Source: Orientallactaga sibirica (lineage: Eukaryota; Chordata; Mammalia; Rodentia; Dipodidae). Taken from it: DNA of 64,000 nt. The position numbers and the translations under genes were made by a program. The stretch lies in contig JAEOAD010002183.1 of the NCBI GenBank assembly GCA_036365145.1, positions 3,683,501 to 3,747,500 of the forward strand, given 5' to 3'. This document shows positions 45,434 to 56,670 of the stretch, piece after piece. Numbering within the stretch: position 1 is the first letter of the stretch; each line of letters starts with the position of its first letter. The notes beneath the pieces were generated by a model. That model had not been told where the DNA came from. It saw only the letters and a list, made by a program, of their open reading frames with translations, and did no database searches.

Positions 45434-48400
45434 TCAGCCCCTTTCCATATACCTTTACTGCTCAGATTTTTCCATATGTCTCCACTGCTCAGCCCTTTCC
45501 ATATGTCCCCCTGCTCAGCCCTTTCCACATGTCCCCACTGCTCAGTCCTTTCCATATGTCCCCACTGCTCAGTCCTATCCATATGTCCCCACTGCTCAGC
45601 CCTTTCCATGTGTCCCCACTGCTCAGTCCTTTCCATATGTCCCCACTGCTCAGTCCTATCCATATGTCCCCACTGCTCAGTCCTATCCATATGTCCCCAC
45701 TGCTCAGCTTTTTCCATATGTCTCCACTGCTCAGCCCTTTCCATATGTTCCACTGCTCAGCCCTTTCCATATGTCCCTACTGCTCAGCCCTTTCCATATG
45801 CCCCCACTGCTCAGTCCTTTCCATGTATCCCCACTGCTCAGTACTTTCCATGTGTGTCCACTGCTCAGCCCTTTCCATATGCCCCCACTGCTCAGCCCTT
45901 TCCATACGTCCCACTGCTCAGTCCTTTCCATATGTCTTCACTGCTCAGCCCTTTCCATATGTCCCCACTGCTCAGCCCTTTCCATATGTCCCCACTGCTC
46001 AGTCCTTTCCATATGTCCCCCTGCTCAGCCCTTTCCATATGTCACCACTGTTCAGCTCTTTCCATGTCTCCACTGCTCAGCCCTTTCCATATGTCCCCAC
46101 TGCACAGCCCTTTCCATATATCCCCACTGCTCATTACTTTCCATATGTCCCCACTGCTCAGCCCTTTCCATATGTCACCACTGCTCAGTCCTTTCCATGT
46201 GTCCCCACTGCTCAGCACTTTCCATGTGTGTCCACTGCTCAGCCCTTTCCATATGTCCCCACTGCTCAGTCCTTTCCATATGTCCCCACTGCTCAGTCCT
46301 TTCCATATGTCCCCACTGCTCAGCTCTTTCCATATGTCCCCACTGCTCAGCCCTTTCCATATGTCACCACTGCTCAGTCCTTTCCATATGTCCCCACTGC
46401 TCAGCCCTTTCCATGTGTCTCCATTGCTCAGTCCTTTCCATATGTCCCCACTGCTCAGTCCTTTCCATGTGTCTCCACTGCTCAGTCCTTTCCATATGTC
46501 CCCACTCCTCAGCCCTTTCCATATGTCACCACTGCTCAGTCCTTTCCATGTGTCTCCACTGCTCAGTCCTTTCCATATGTCCCCACTGCTCAGCTCTTTC
46601 CATATGTCTCCACTCCTCAGCCCTTTCCATAGGTCCCCACGGCTCAGCTCTTTCCATATGTCCCCACTGCTCAGCCCTTTCCATATGTCCCCACTGCTCA
46701 GTCCTTTCCATATGTCCCCACTGCTCAGTCCTTTCCATGTGTCTCCACTGCTCAGTCCTTTCCATATGTCCCCACTGCTCAGCTCTTTCCATATGTCCCC
46801 ACTGCTCAGTCCTTTCCATGTGTCCCCACTGCTCAGTCCTTTCCATGTGTCTCCACTGCTCAGTCCTTTCCATATGTCTCCACTGCTCAGCTCTTTCCAT
46901 ATGTCTCCACTGCTCAGTCCTTTCCATATGTCCCCACTGCTCAGCTCTTTCCATATGTCCCCACTGCTCAGCCCTTTCCATATGTCACCACTGCTCAGTC
47001 CTTTCCATGTGTCTCCACTGCTCAGTCCTTTCCATATGTCCCCACTGCTCAGTCCTTTCCATATGTCCCCACTGCTCAGCCCTTTCCATATGTCACCACT
47101 GCTCAGTCCTTTCCATGTGTCCCCACTGCTCAGTACTTTCCATGTGTGTCCACTGCTCAGCCCTTTCCATACGTCCCCACTGCTCAGTCCTTTCCATATG
47201 TCCCCACTGCTCAGCTCTTTCCATATGTCCCCACTGCTCAGCCCTTTCCATATGTCCCCGCTGCTCAGCCCTTTCCATATGTCTCCACTGCTCAGTCCTT
47301 TCCATATGTCTCCACTGCTCAGCTCTTTCCATATGTCCCCACTGCTCAGCTCTTTCCATATGTCCCCACTGCTCAGCCCTTTCCATATGTCTCCACTGCT
47401 CAGCCCTTTCCATATGTCCCCACTGCTCAGCTCTTTCCATATGTCCCTGCTGCTCAGCCCTTTCCATATGTCCCCACTGCTCAGTCCTTTCCATATGTCC
47501 CCACTGCTCAGCCTTTTCCATATGTCCCCACTGCTCAGTCCTTTCCATGTGTCCCCATTGCTCAGTACTTTCCATGTGTGTCCACTGCTCAGCCCTTTCC
47601 ATACGTCCCCACTGCTCAGTCCTTTCCATGTGTCCCCACTGCTCAGCCCTTTCCATATGTTTCCACTGCTCAGTCCTTTCCATATGTCTCAACTGCTCAG
47701 CCCTTTCCACATGTCTCCACTGCTCAGCCCTTTCCATATGTCCCCACTGCTCATCCCTTTCCATATGTCTCCACTGCTCAGTCGTTTCCATGTCTCCACT
47801 GCTCAGCTCTTTCCATATGTCTCCACTGCTCAGTCCTTTCCATATGTCTCCACTGCTCAGCCCTTTCCACATGTCTCCACTGCTCAGCCCTTTCCATATG
47901 TCCCCACTGCTCATCCCTTTCCATATGTCTCCACTGCTCAGTCGTTTCCATGTCTCCACTGCTCAGCTCTTTCCATATGTCCCCACTGCTCAGCCCTTTC
48001 CATATGTCTCCACTGCTCAGTCCTTTCCATATGTCCCCACTGCTCATCCCTTTCCATATGTCTCCACTGCTCAGTCATTTCCATGTCTCCACTGCTCAGC
48101 TCTTTCCATATGTCCCCACTGCTCAGCCCTTTCCATATGTCTCCACTGCTTAGTCCTTTCCATATGTCCCCACTGCTCAGCCCTTTCCATATGTTTCCAC
48201 TGCTCAGTCCTTTCCATATGTCTCCACTGCTCAGGTCTTTCCATATGTCTCCACTGCTCAGCTCTTTCCATATGTCTCCACTGCTCAGTCCTTTCCATGT
48301 GTCCCCACTGCTCAGCCCTTTCCATGTGTCTCCATTGCTCAGTCCTTTCCATATGTCCCCACTGCTCAGTCCTTTCCATGTGTCTCCACTGCTCAGTCCT

Positions 48401-49473
48401 TTCCATGTGTCTCCACTGCTCAGTCTTTTCCATATGTCTCCACTGCTCAGTCCTTTCCATATGTCCCCACTGGTCAGTCCTTTCCATATGTCCCCACTGC
48501 TCAGTCCTTTCCATATGTCCTCACTCTCAGCCCTTTCCATATGTCCCCACTGCTCAGTCCTTTCCATATGTCCCCACTGCTCAGTCCTTTCCATGTCTCT
48601 CCACTGCTCAGTCTTTTCCATGTGTCCCCACTGCTAAGACCTTTCCATATGTCCCCACTGCTCAGTCCTTTCCATATGTCCCCACTGCTCAGCCCTTTCC
48701 ATATGTCTCTACTGCTCAGTCCTTTCCATATGTCCCCACTGCTCAGCCCTTTCCACATGTCCCCACTGCTCAGTCCTTTCCATGTGTCCCCACTGCTCAG
48801 TCCTTTCCATGTGTCCCCACTGCTCAGCCCTTTGCATATGTCTCCACTGCTCAGTCCTTTCCATATGTCCCCACTGCTCAGCCCTTTCCATATATCTCCA
48901 CTGCTCAGTCCTTTCCATATGTCCCCACTGCTCAGTCCTTTCCACATGTCTCCACTGCTCAGCCCTTTCCATATGTCCCCACTGCTCATCCTTTTCCATA
49001 TGTCTCCACTGCTCAGTCCTTTCCATATGTCCCCACTGCTCAGCCCTTTCCATATGTCTCCACTGCTCAGTCCTTTCCATATGTCCCCACTGCTCAGCCC
49101 TTTCCATATGTCTCCACTGCTCAGCCCTTTCCATGTGTCCCCACTGCTCAGTCCTTTCCATATGTCCCCACTGCTCAATCCTTTGCATATGTCTCCACTG
49201 CTCAGTCCTTTCCATATGTCCCCACTGCTCAGCCCTTTCCATATGTTTCCACTGCTCAGTCCTTTCCATATGTGCCCACTGCTCAGCCCTTTCCATATGT
49301 TTCCACTGCTCAGTCCTTTCCATATGTCCCCACTGCTCAGCTCTTTCCATATGTCTCTACTGCTCAGTCCTTTCCATATGTCCCCAATGCTCAGCTCTTT
49401 CCATGTCCCCACTGCTCAGCCCTTTCCATATGTCCCCACTGTTCAATCCTTTCCATATGTCTCCACTGCTCAG
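45434..49473. repeat. Large minisatellite: about 150 copies of a 27-bp unit
   Basis: The unit contains CATATGTCCCCACTGCT followed by CAGYCCTTTC. Variation is concentrated at a few positions (C/T in AGYCC and in TCYCC, CATATG/CATGTG/CACATG). Some units are 24-26 bp. The period is a multiple of three, so long open frames (up to 1262 codons) appear on both strands. They are products of the repeat, not genes: no start context, no domain, and all frames are equally open between unit-length changes. Internal multi-unit blocks recur. Confidence 0.98.
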
Positions 49474-49900
49474 AGAGATGCTTGGAAACTCATGACCTTT
49501 ATTGCCTTCACATATCCATCAGAAATGAAAACTTGATGTTGCTGGTGAGGAACATTTAGTTTTTGGAAGTTATGACTAATATTTCATCCTAACTTGGTGA
49601 GGCCATAGTCACAGATACTTCTCTAGATGATGGGGGATGAAAAGTGCCTTTAGCCAGCCCGTCTGAGTAAGCACATGACCCTGCATGTCATAGCCCTTAT
49701 CTATGAGGACTTATCTACTGAGGACTTCTCAAGGAAAAATGACTAAGAGCCTGCAAGGAAGAGGGTTTTCTGTCTTCATACTCAAATGCAGCAATGACTC
49801 TTCCTGGGTCTTCAGTCTGCCTGCCTGCCCTGCCAACCTTCACATTGTACGAGCTAATTCCTTAACATCAATCAATCTTGCTCAATTGTGTGTGTGTGTG

Positions 49901-50170
49901 TCTTAGTCTAATCCTGTTGCTATACCAAAATACCTTAAATTACCTTATGAATAGCAGACATTCTTTCTCTAGTTCTTCAGGTTGGCAAGTCTAAGTCAAG
50001 GCATCTGTAGAGAGGGACAAGGCATCATTCAACTTTGAAGAGCACTAGTCCCAATCATGAAGGTGTAGCCCACAGCCCACATGAGTCCATCAACTTCCAC
50101 TGGGCTCACTTCTTAATGCTGTAACTGGGGATGAGGTCTCAACATATCAATCTGGAGGGGACAGCACACT
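49901..50170 (-). mobile_element. Old LTR or L1-like repeat, family uncertain
   Basis: CTTAGTCTAATCCTGTTGCT, ATACCAAAATACCTTAAATT, then AGCACTAGTCCCAATCATGA and GGATGAGGTCTCAACATATC form a common mammalian repeat order, read in reverse. Confidence 0.55.
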
Positions 50171-50361
50171 GAGCTCATAGCTCCACATGTATGTGAACAC
50201 AGGCATGCATGTGTATGTGCAGTAGTCCCATGTCCACAGAGGCAACCAACAACAGATCCAAACTGTAGTTAGGTTTATGCTGGGGAGTCTATAGTAGCCA
50301 TGGAGAAACTTTTTCCTTGTCAGTGTTCCCTAAACAGCACAATAACAACTATCGATAGCAG

Positions 50362-50700
50362 TGTAGCAATGACCTTCTTGTTGTTGGGACAAAACACCCT
50401 ATCAGAAGCAGCTTATGGAAGGAAAGGATGTATTTCTGGTTCACAACTCGAAAGGAAATTTCATCCTGTGTGGAAAGCATAGCAGAAGCAGACAGCTGGG
50501 TATCACATCTCCACAACTGCGGGGAGGAAGCTGAGAGGGTGAGGTCACTAGCACTAGCCAAAGGGCCTGGACTATAAAATCTCAAGGCCTACCCCAGTGA
50601 CACACCTCCTCCAGCATGGCGCCACCTCCCAAAAGCTCCACAAGCTGGCATTGAAGGCTTAGTCAATGACACCTGAGGCTATTGGGGACATTTTACATTA
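50362..50700 (-). mobile_element. Rodent interspersed repeat, family uncertain
   Basis: GTAGCAATGACCTTCTTGTT, CAAAACACCCTATCAGAAGC, GGAAAGGATGTATTTCTGGT and CAGTGACACACCTCCTCCAG follow a known rodent repeat read in reverse, similar to 23625. Confidence 0.5.
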
Positions 50701-51164
50701 GAAACATCACAAAGGGTGGTTATTAGTTAGATCTGGAGATGATTCAAGGTATTTGGGAAGATTGCATAGCTTATGTACATTTATGTCATCTTGCACGAGG
50801 AACGGGAACTTCTGTGGCCTTTGGTGTGCACAGGGACTAGCAAATCCTGAGATCTGAAGTTGCAAGTGTGTATATGTACTTATGCCTGTTCTTTGAGGAA
50901 CCCTATCTCTGCACGAGCCAAGGACTCTCTGACATTTGAAGTTTTCACACCTTATCCACTGAGAAAGACCAGGCTTCCTGGAGACCCCAGGAGTTCACAC
51001 TGTGACTTGGGAGTGCTTGACAAGAAACCCCTAAATTCCATTCTTGCCCCGACCTATCTAGATTTCAGAACTATGCAGGTCAATTAATTTCTTAGGGTTG
51101 GTTTCTTTATCTGACACACAGCTGACAGGGGTTAAGGTGCCAGTAGGAGGGACTATTTTTGTAA
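50701..51164. other. Non-coding intron, nothing recognised
   Basis: No identified repeat or gene. Confidence 0.35.
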
Positions 51165-51325
51165 TGTTTCCCAGGAGCCAAGCCCCACATTGAACACATT
51201 ACATGTATCATTTCATTTATTTTCACAACAAAGCCAGGAGTTTGATATCATCACCAGCCCTATCCTAGAGATTAGGAAACTGAGGCGCAAGAGAAACTTA
51301 GCTGTCTGGCCCAGGTTCCCCCAAT
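51165..51325 (-). mobile_element. MIR SINE
   Basis: CATTACATGTATCATTTCAT, TTTTCACAACAAAGCCAGGA, GATTAGGAAACTGAGGCGCA and CTGGCCCAGGTTCCCCCAAT are the reversed MIR order. Confidence 0.8.
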
Positions 51326-52120
51326 AGGCTGCAGGCAGGACGACAGGCTGGGGAGCCAGACCAGGCAGGCCCTACTGCTTTCCAGCTCTGTTGGACTTTG
51401 ATGGAAATCAGAGGGAACTCACATCACAGCTGCAGGCCAACTGGCATTTCTGTTCCATGCCACTATGTCACCAAGCCCCAGGCAACCTCTCTCCGGACTA
51501 CAGAGAAGAGTGCTAGCAAGCTGGAGCCCTGTGTCTGCTGGGCTTTCCGCCTTAGCTGCTGACGGCTAGACCACAATCAAGACAGTGATAGGAGGTTGAC
51601 TCCGTGAACTGTGGTAATATCTCAGTGCAAGAGGAAAGGTGTGACAGACGCTTATTTCCACTAACACATGACCTGGAAAATAGCATGCTTCTATTTTTAA
51701 AAGGCCTGTCATAAATTAAAACAGCTGAGTTAAGAAGGCCCTGCGGAAGGGCAGTCAGGCGAATGTCAACGTCCATATAACCCTCACAACAGCAGTCCTT
51801 CCTGGACGCACCCTGTAATTCCGCTTCCTCTGGGTAGCTCTCAGCCTCCTTTCTGCTCAAGTTGACCTGCTTCCCTCAGTGGCTGAGGGATGTTTGCCGG
51901 TACCCTGGGTGTTCAGCAAGAGCATCCCTGAGGTTGGGCACCATCTACTGTAGGAGAGCTGGGCTAGCATGATGTTTCAGAGGGCAACAACTCATGGAGG
52001 AAGGGTGCTGTAACTCAACGTGCCTCTACATAGCAGCAGTTAGCAGTGGTGACAACAGTACACAATATGGTACCAAGTGTTTGTTACCGCCCAGGAAATT
52101 AACTCCCTGAAAAGAGGCAG
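51326..52120. other. Non-coding intron, nothing recognised
   Basis: A minus-strand frame at 51552-51860 (102 codons) has no recognisable domain. Confidence 0.35.
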
Positions 52121-52285
52121 AATACATAGTGATTAGGAATTTATGGTAGGCAACCATGTCTGCTACTTGCTATCTAGTGTCTTGATTTTACCATGGAAAA
52201 GTAAGAAGGAAGATGACACTGGCCCCCCAGTACTACTCTAAGGATGAAATGTGTTACTATGTTAAAAGCACTTAAATATCACCTA
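52121..52285 (+). mobile_element. Probable MIR, heavily diverged
   Basis: ATAGTGATTAGGAATTTATG at the head and GGATGAAATGTGTTACTATG, AAAAGCACTTAAAT at the end keep the MIR order. Confidence 0.45.
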
Positions 52286-52336
52286 GGTCCCACACACATG
52301 CATTTACACACACACATAAGCACCCAAGCGTGCATA

Positions 52337-52632
52337 GTGAGCTCTCTGTATCTACAGGCTCCTCATCCAGCCCCAGATTAAAATACTTGGAAAAATATTG
52401 TCCATACTAAATGAGAGGGTGTTTTTCTTGTCAGTATTTTCTAACCAAACGATATTGTGGCTGTTTCCATAGCATTTACAGTGTATTTGAACTGTAGGAA
52501 ATCTAGACAATTTTAGGTTTGGGGATATACAAAGCCTATATGCAAACATTACCTCATTTTATAGAAGTGATGTGGGGGTCTGTAGGATTGCTAGGCATCT
52601 TGGAACCAAGCTGTACAAAGGACACTGAGGGA
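52337..52632 (+). mobile_element. MER2-like Tigger transposon, nearly full length
   Basis: CTCTCTGTATCTACAGGCTC, AAATACTTGGAAAAATATTG, CATAGCATTTACAGTGTATT and AAAGCCTATATGCAAACATT, ending GGACACTGAGGGACAATTGT, match the whole MER2 plan. Confidence 0.8.
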
Positions 52633-53267
52633 CAATTGTGTACATGCACACACGTGAACAATCTTGTTCTTAGGTACATGTGTACTTCTCCCAGCGGTCC
52701 TATGAAGTAGGCAGCATGGCCCTTAACATTTTAGAAAGCAGAAGGGGTTTATTGGAGCCCCATGCCCACCTCTTCTCCCTCACACCCTGTTGCTGTCTGC
52801 TGTGTTTGCAGAAAGACACTCTATTTACTATGGACGCTGGTGGATACCCCCTACACTGATACCTTCCTATGGCAAGTCCCAGACCCTTTCAGTCCCAGGA
52901 GCAACTACAAAAATGAGAAGCAGAACATGGGGAAACACCAGATGCTTCCTTCTTAGGAAAGACAATACTCGGGTTTGTCCTACACCATCCCCACAGTACC
53001 AGGGGACACACCTGTCTTGCTCAGTAGTGCCCTGCTTGTGCGCATACCTCACACAACTTCCTTTCTGTCTTGCCCACGTTCTCATCTTCCCCTGATATTC
53101 CCTCAGATCAGGCCTGCTTATGTGTATGCCCTTGTCTCGGCATCTGCTTCTATGAGAACCCAAGGTAAAACACACATACATGCATCTAAGTATTTGCTAT
53201 GTTTAAGCATGCGATTAGGTTACATAATGACTTTAAAAGAGATAATGAAGTGTGTCTCTTATGGTAA
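52633..53267. other. Non-coding intron, nothing recognised
   Basis: Frames at 52762-53181 overlap on both strands and match nothing known. Confidence 0.35.
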
Positions 53268-53735
53268 CAGATACTCATGAAGTTGGTGGCTTAAAACAAA
53301 CAATAATGGATTGTATTCACATGGTTCTGGAGAGCACAGTGTGGCATCAGTGTCACTGGACCACAGTGGCGGTTTTAACGGGGTTGTGCTCCTTCTAGAG
53401 GTTTCAAGGAGAGAAACCACTCCTTGACTGTCCCTGCTTTTGGTGACTTCCAGCATTCATTATGGCCATATCATCCCAACATCAAGGCCAACACCTTCAA
53501 ATCTTTCTCTGTTCTGTATTTCTGTTCTGTATTTATATCACCTTCCATCTTGTGAGGCTCCCCTAGTCCTCTCTCTTGTAAGGAGAGCTGGGATGGTGTT
53601 TAAGTTCCACCAGATAGAACCTAGGACACTCCCCATCTTGAGGCTCTGAACTCAGTCATATCTGCAGTGGCTTTGCCACACATGATGATGTCCATAGATT
53701 CGGGGCTGAGGATATGGACACCTTTGGTGTCTAGT
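53268..53735 (-). mobile_element. MLT1 (MaLR) LTR
   Basis: TTGGTGGCTTAAAACAAACA, TTCACATGGTTCTGGAGAGC, GTGCTCCTTCTAGAGGTTTC and TTGACTGTCCCTGCTTTTGG follow reversed MLT1. Confidence 0.75.
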
Positions 53736-54050
53736 ATCAATGCAAATATCTCAATGGATAACAATTCATACAGAAAAGTTGACTTTTAGTCCTTGTCATA
53801 TGTTAGGGAAGTAAGAGGAGGCCAAGGGACTCTGTTGGCTGGAGAGACAGAGGGAGCTTTGTCATGTGGGCTGGGTGCCACACCCATGCTCAGTCCTGTG
53901 GTGTGGTGTAAAGCCCAAACAGGCTGTGAAGGGTTGGTTGTGGACTGGGGATCCTTCTCCTCTCACTACTACCACTGTTGAGAAGTGAGTCTGGAATCCA
54001 GGAAATGTGATTTGAACTTGGTTCTCCAGGGTGTTAAAAGGCTGTGTTTG

Positions 54051-54275
54051 GGGGCTGGGGAGATGGCCCAGCAGTTTAGGCACTTGGTTGCCAAGCCGAA
54101 CAACCTAGGTTCAGTTCCCAGTAGCCCACGTAAAGCCAGATGCACAAAGTGGTGCACATGTCTGGAGTTCATTTGCAGTGGCTAGAGGCTCTGAGCACCC
54201 ATTCTGTATTTTTCTCTCTCTCACTCTCTCTTTCTCTCTGCTTGCAAATAAAATTTAAAAATGCTAAAAAGTTTT
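54051..54275 (+). mobile_element. DIP-like SINE
   Basis: GGGGCTGGGGAGATGGCCCA, AAAGCCAGATGCACAAAGTG, GTCTGGAGTTCATTTGCAGT, then TCTCTC and an A-rich end. Confidence 0.9.
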
Positions 54276-54584
54276 TTTAGTTAAAAGAAAGGTATTTGTA
54301 AAGACCAAAGGGTTCAAGGTACTTTGTCAATCTGATTTATACTTTTACATAGACATCTAGTGCAGCCTGGCTGGAGGGGCTGGGTAGTCCCAGGGTACAT
54401 TCCTCTTTCTAACCATCCTTCCTTTCTTCTCTACCAAAATCCTACATTCCCTTCTGGAGCCGCAGATCCTCTGCTCAGACTGCTTTTATGGGAGTCTCTG
54501 AAATGGTTAGGCTTTTCTTTTTCCTTCTCTTCCCAGTTCTAGAGCTCTCAGAGCTTGCCAGCGTCTGCAGTGAACTCATTCTTA

Positions 54585-54700
54585 CCAGGTATTATGGTGG
54601 GAATATAATCCGTTGTCTTCAATATGCACATGGAAATTTAATTCCCACTATGAGCATTAAAAGACAAGACCTTTAGGAATACTTGGGGCTTTGCAGTTTT
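54585..54700 (+). mobile_element. Candidate old MaLR fragment
   Basis: CACATGGAAATTTAATTCCC and GCATTAAAAGACAAGACCTT resemble the 5' part of MLT/MST-type LTRs. Confidence 0.4.
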
Positions 54701-54746
54701 AAACGAACCAAACCATTGATGAGTTACTAGAGAGGGCGGGGGGTTG

Positions 54747-54986
54747 TAAAAGCTGGTTTGGGGCTGGAGAGATGGCTTAGCGGTTAAGGCACATGCCTAT
54801 GAAGCCTAAGGACCTAGGTTCAATTCTCCAGATTCCATGTAAACCAGATGCACATGGTGGCACATACATCTGGAGTTCGTTTGCAGTGGCTACAAGCCCT
54901 GGCATGCCCATTCTCTCTATCTCTCCCCCCGCCCCATTCTCTGCCTGTAATAAATAAATAAAAATAAAATCTTAAAAGCTGGCTTG
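54747..54986 (+). mobile_element. DIP-like SINE with TSD
   Basis: Flanks taaaagctggtttg (54747-54760) and taaaagctggcttg (54973-54986) differ at one base. The body begins GGGCTGGAGAGATGGCTTAG. Confidence 0.94.
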
Positions 54987-55283
54987 TGCAGGTCTCATGC
55001 TCTTCATCTCTGCCATATGGTACCCTTTGTCACTACAGACTTTATTGTAGGAAATTCATCACCATATGCAGACTCTTGACCTTGGGCCAGAACTATAAGC
55101 TGCAAGGCACCTCTGTTCTTCATAATTTACCTAGTCTGTAGCATTTTATTATTGACCACCTAGAGAATTAACATACTAGGTATCAGCCTTGCCAAGGAAC
55201 CAACAAACTGTTGTATGTTACTGCCTATCCATTGGCTTGGGGGCAGATCTGTTCTCTGGCCTTCTGTCATATTGTTCCCTCCA

Positions 55284-55620
55284 TGTTGCAGTCAGGCTCA
55301 CATTGCTGGCAGAAATCATCCAACCAAGAGCAGCTTGGGTTTATGTTGGCTTACAGACTCTAGGGGAAGCTCCATGATGGCAAGGGAAAATGATGGCATG
55401 AGCAGAGGGTGAACATCACCTCCTGGCAAACATCAGATGGACAAAAGAAACAGGAAAGTGTGTCCAACCCTGGCGAGGGGACACTGGCTATAATACCCAT
55501 AAGCCCACTCCCAACAATATACTGCCTCTAGGAGGCTTTAATTCCCAAACCTCCATCAGCTGGGAACCTAGCATTCAGAACACCTAAGTTTATGGGGGAC
55601 ACCTGAATCAAATCGCCACA
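55284..55620 (-). mobile_element. ORR1-type MaLR LTR, well preserved
   Basis: TGTTGCAGTCAGGCTCACAT, AAGAGCAGCTTGGGTTTATG, GCTCCATGATGGCAAGGGAA and TATGGGGGACACCTGAATCA form the full reversed ORR1 order, ending CGCCACA. Confidence 0.9.
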
Positions 55621-55671
55621 CTTGTGTGGAATGTCCTGTCTTTTCCTCTTCCACAGAGTTTCCTACTGAGG

Positions 55672-55967
55672 TCTGCTTTCCCCTCTTCTGTTCCGCTCTG
55701 GGTTCTGGACATAACATACGAGTGTCTTTATGGGAAGGATGTGTCTCTGCTTTCCCCTCTTCTGTTCCCCTCTGGGTTCTGGACATAACATACAAGCATC
55801 TTTATGGGAAGGATGTGTCTCTGCTTTCCCCTCTTCTGTTCCCCTCTGGGTTCTGTACATAACATACGAGTGTCTTTATGGGAAGGATGTGTCTCTGCTT
55901 TCCCCTCTTCTGATCCCCTCTGGGTTCTGTACATAACATACAAGTGTCTTTATGGGAAGGATGTGTC
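55672..55967. repeat. Minisatellite, four copies of exactly 74 bp
   Basis: Copies start at 55672, 55746, 55820 and 55894 with TCTGCTTTCCCCTCTTCTG and contain ATAACATACGAGTGTCTTTA. They differ by only a few substitutions. The block fills the gap between an ORR1 LTR and an MLT1 LTR. Confidence 0.97.
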
Positions 55968-56266
55968 TCCAAAGCACTCAAGTGCGTACCCTCAGTACCT
56001 AGGACTGTAACTTTATTTGGAGACAGAGTCCTTGCAGATGATCAAGTTCAGATGAGATCAATTGGGCAGGCTGGGATTCAACATGATTGATGGTGTCCAT
56101 AAAAAGGGTAAGTTTGAACACAAGGACAGGCACATATAAAAAGAAGGTGACATAAAGACATGAGAAGAGTGCCATCTACCAGCCAAGATCTTGGAAGCCA
56201 CCAGAAACTAGTAAAAGAAGCATGGGACAGATTGTCCTCCACAGCCATTAAAGGGAACTAAACCCC

Positions 56267-56330
56267 AGGCTGAGTGTGGCTCAGTGGTAGAATATTATAT
56301 GTGGGAGTCCCTGTGTTAGTTCCCAGTAAG
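56267..56330 (+). mobile_element. ID-like SINE
   Basis: GGCTGAGTGTGGCTCAGTGG, TAGAATATTATATGTGGGAG and TCCCTGTGTTAGTTCCCAG have the tRNA-Ala-derived ID layout, followed by a repetitive tail. Confidence 0.6.
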
Positions 56331-56351
56331 ATAGATAGGCAATAGATAGAT

Positions 56352-56402
<51 letters not shown>

Positions 56403-56435
56403 GATACATTATAGATGATAGATAAATGGTAGAAG
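56331..56435. repeat. (GATA)n microsatellite
   Basis: About 13 pure GATA repeats (56345-56402) flanked by imperfect ones. It may have grown from the tail of the ID-like SINE. Confidence 0.95.
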
Positions 56436-56670
56436 GTGGACAGATATTTATGTGTATATATATACATATGCATAGTTAGATATAGATGATAGATTGCAAA
56501 TAGGAACTAGCTCTGCCTTTATGCTTTAATCTTTATGCCTTTAATGCTTTGATGTCTGATTGCTTGCCTCCAGATCTCTGACTACTAGCCTTCAAAACTG
56601 TCAGATAATAAATTCTGCTGTTTAAGTGACCTAAGTTGTGGTACTTTGAAGTGCCACATAGTGATATTGC

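Larger units (their letters stand above)
55975..56670 (+). mobile_element. MLT1-like LTR, interrupted by an ID-like SINE and (GATA)n
   Basis: GACTGTAACTTTATTTGGAG, GGTGTCCATAAAAAGGGTAA and CATGGGACAGATTGTCCTCC form the left part. CAGATAATAAATTCTGCTGT and GTTGTGGTACTTTGAAGTGC form the right part after the interruption. Confidence 0.72.

Noticed and set aside
45181..49559. Open frames of up to 1262 codons as repetitive-protein genes
   Set aside because: They arise from a 27-bp period with no stop in any frame, on both strands. There is no start context, domain or splice structure.
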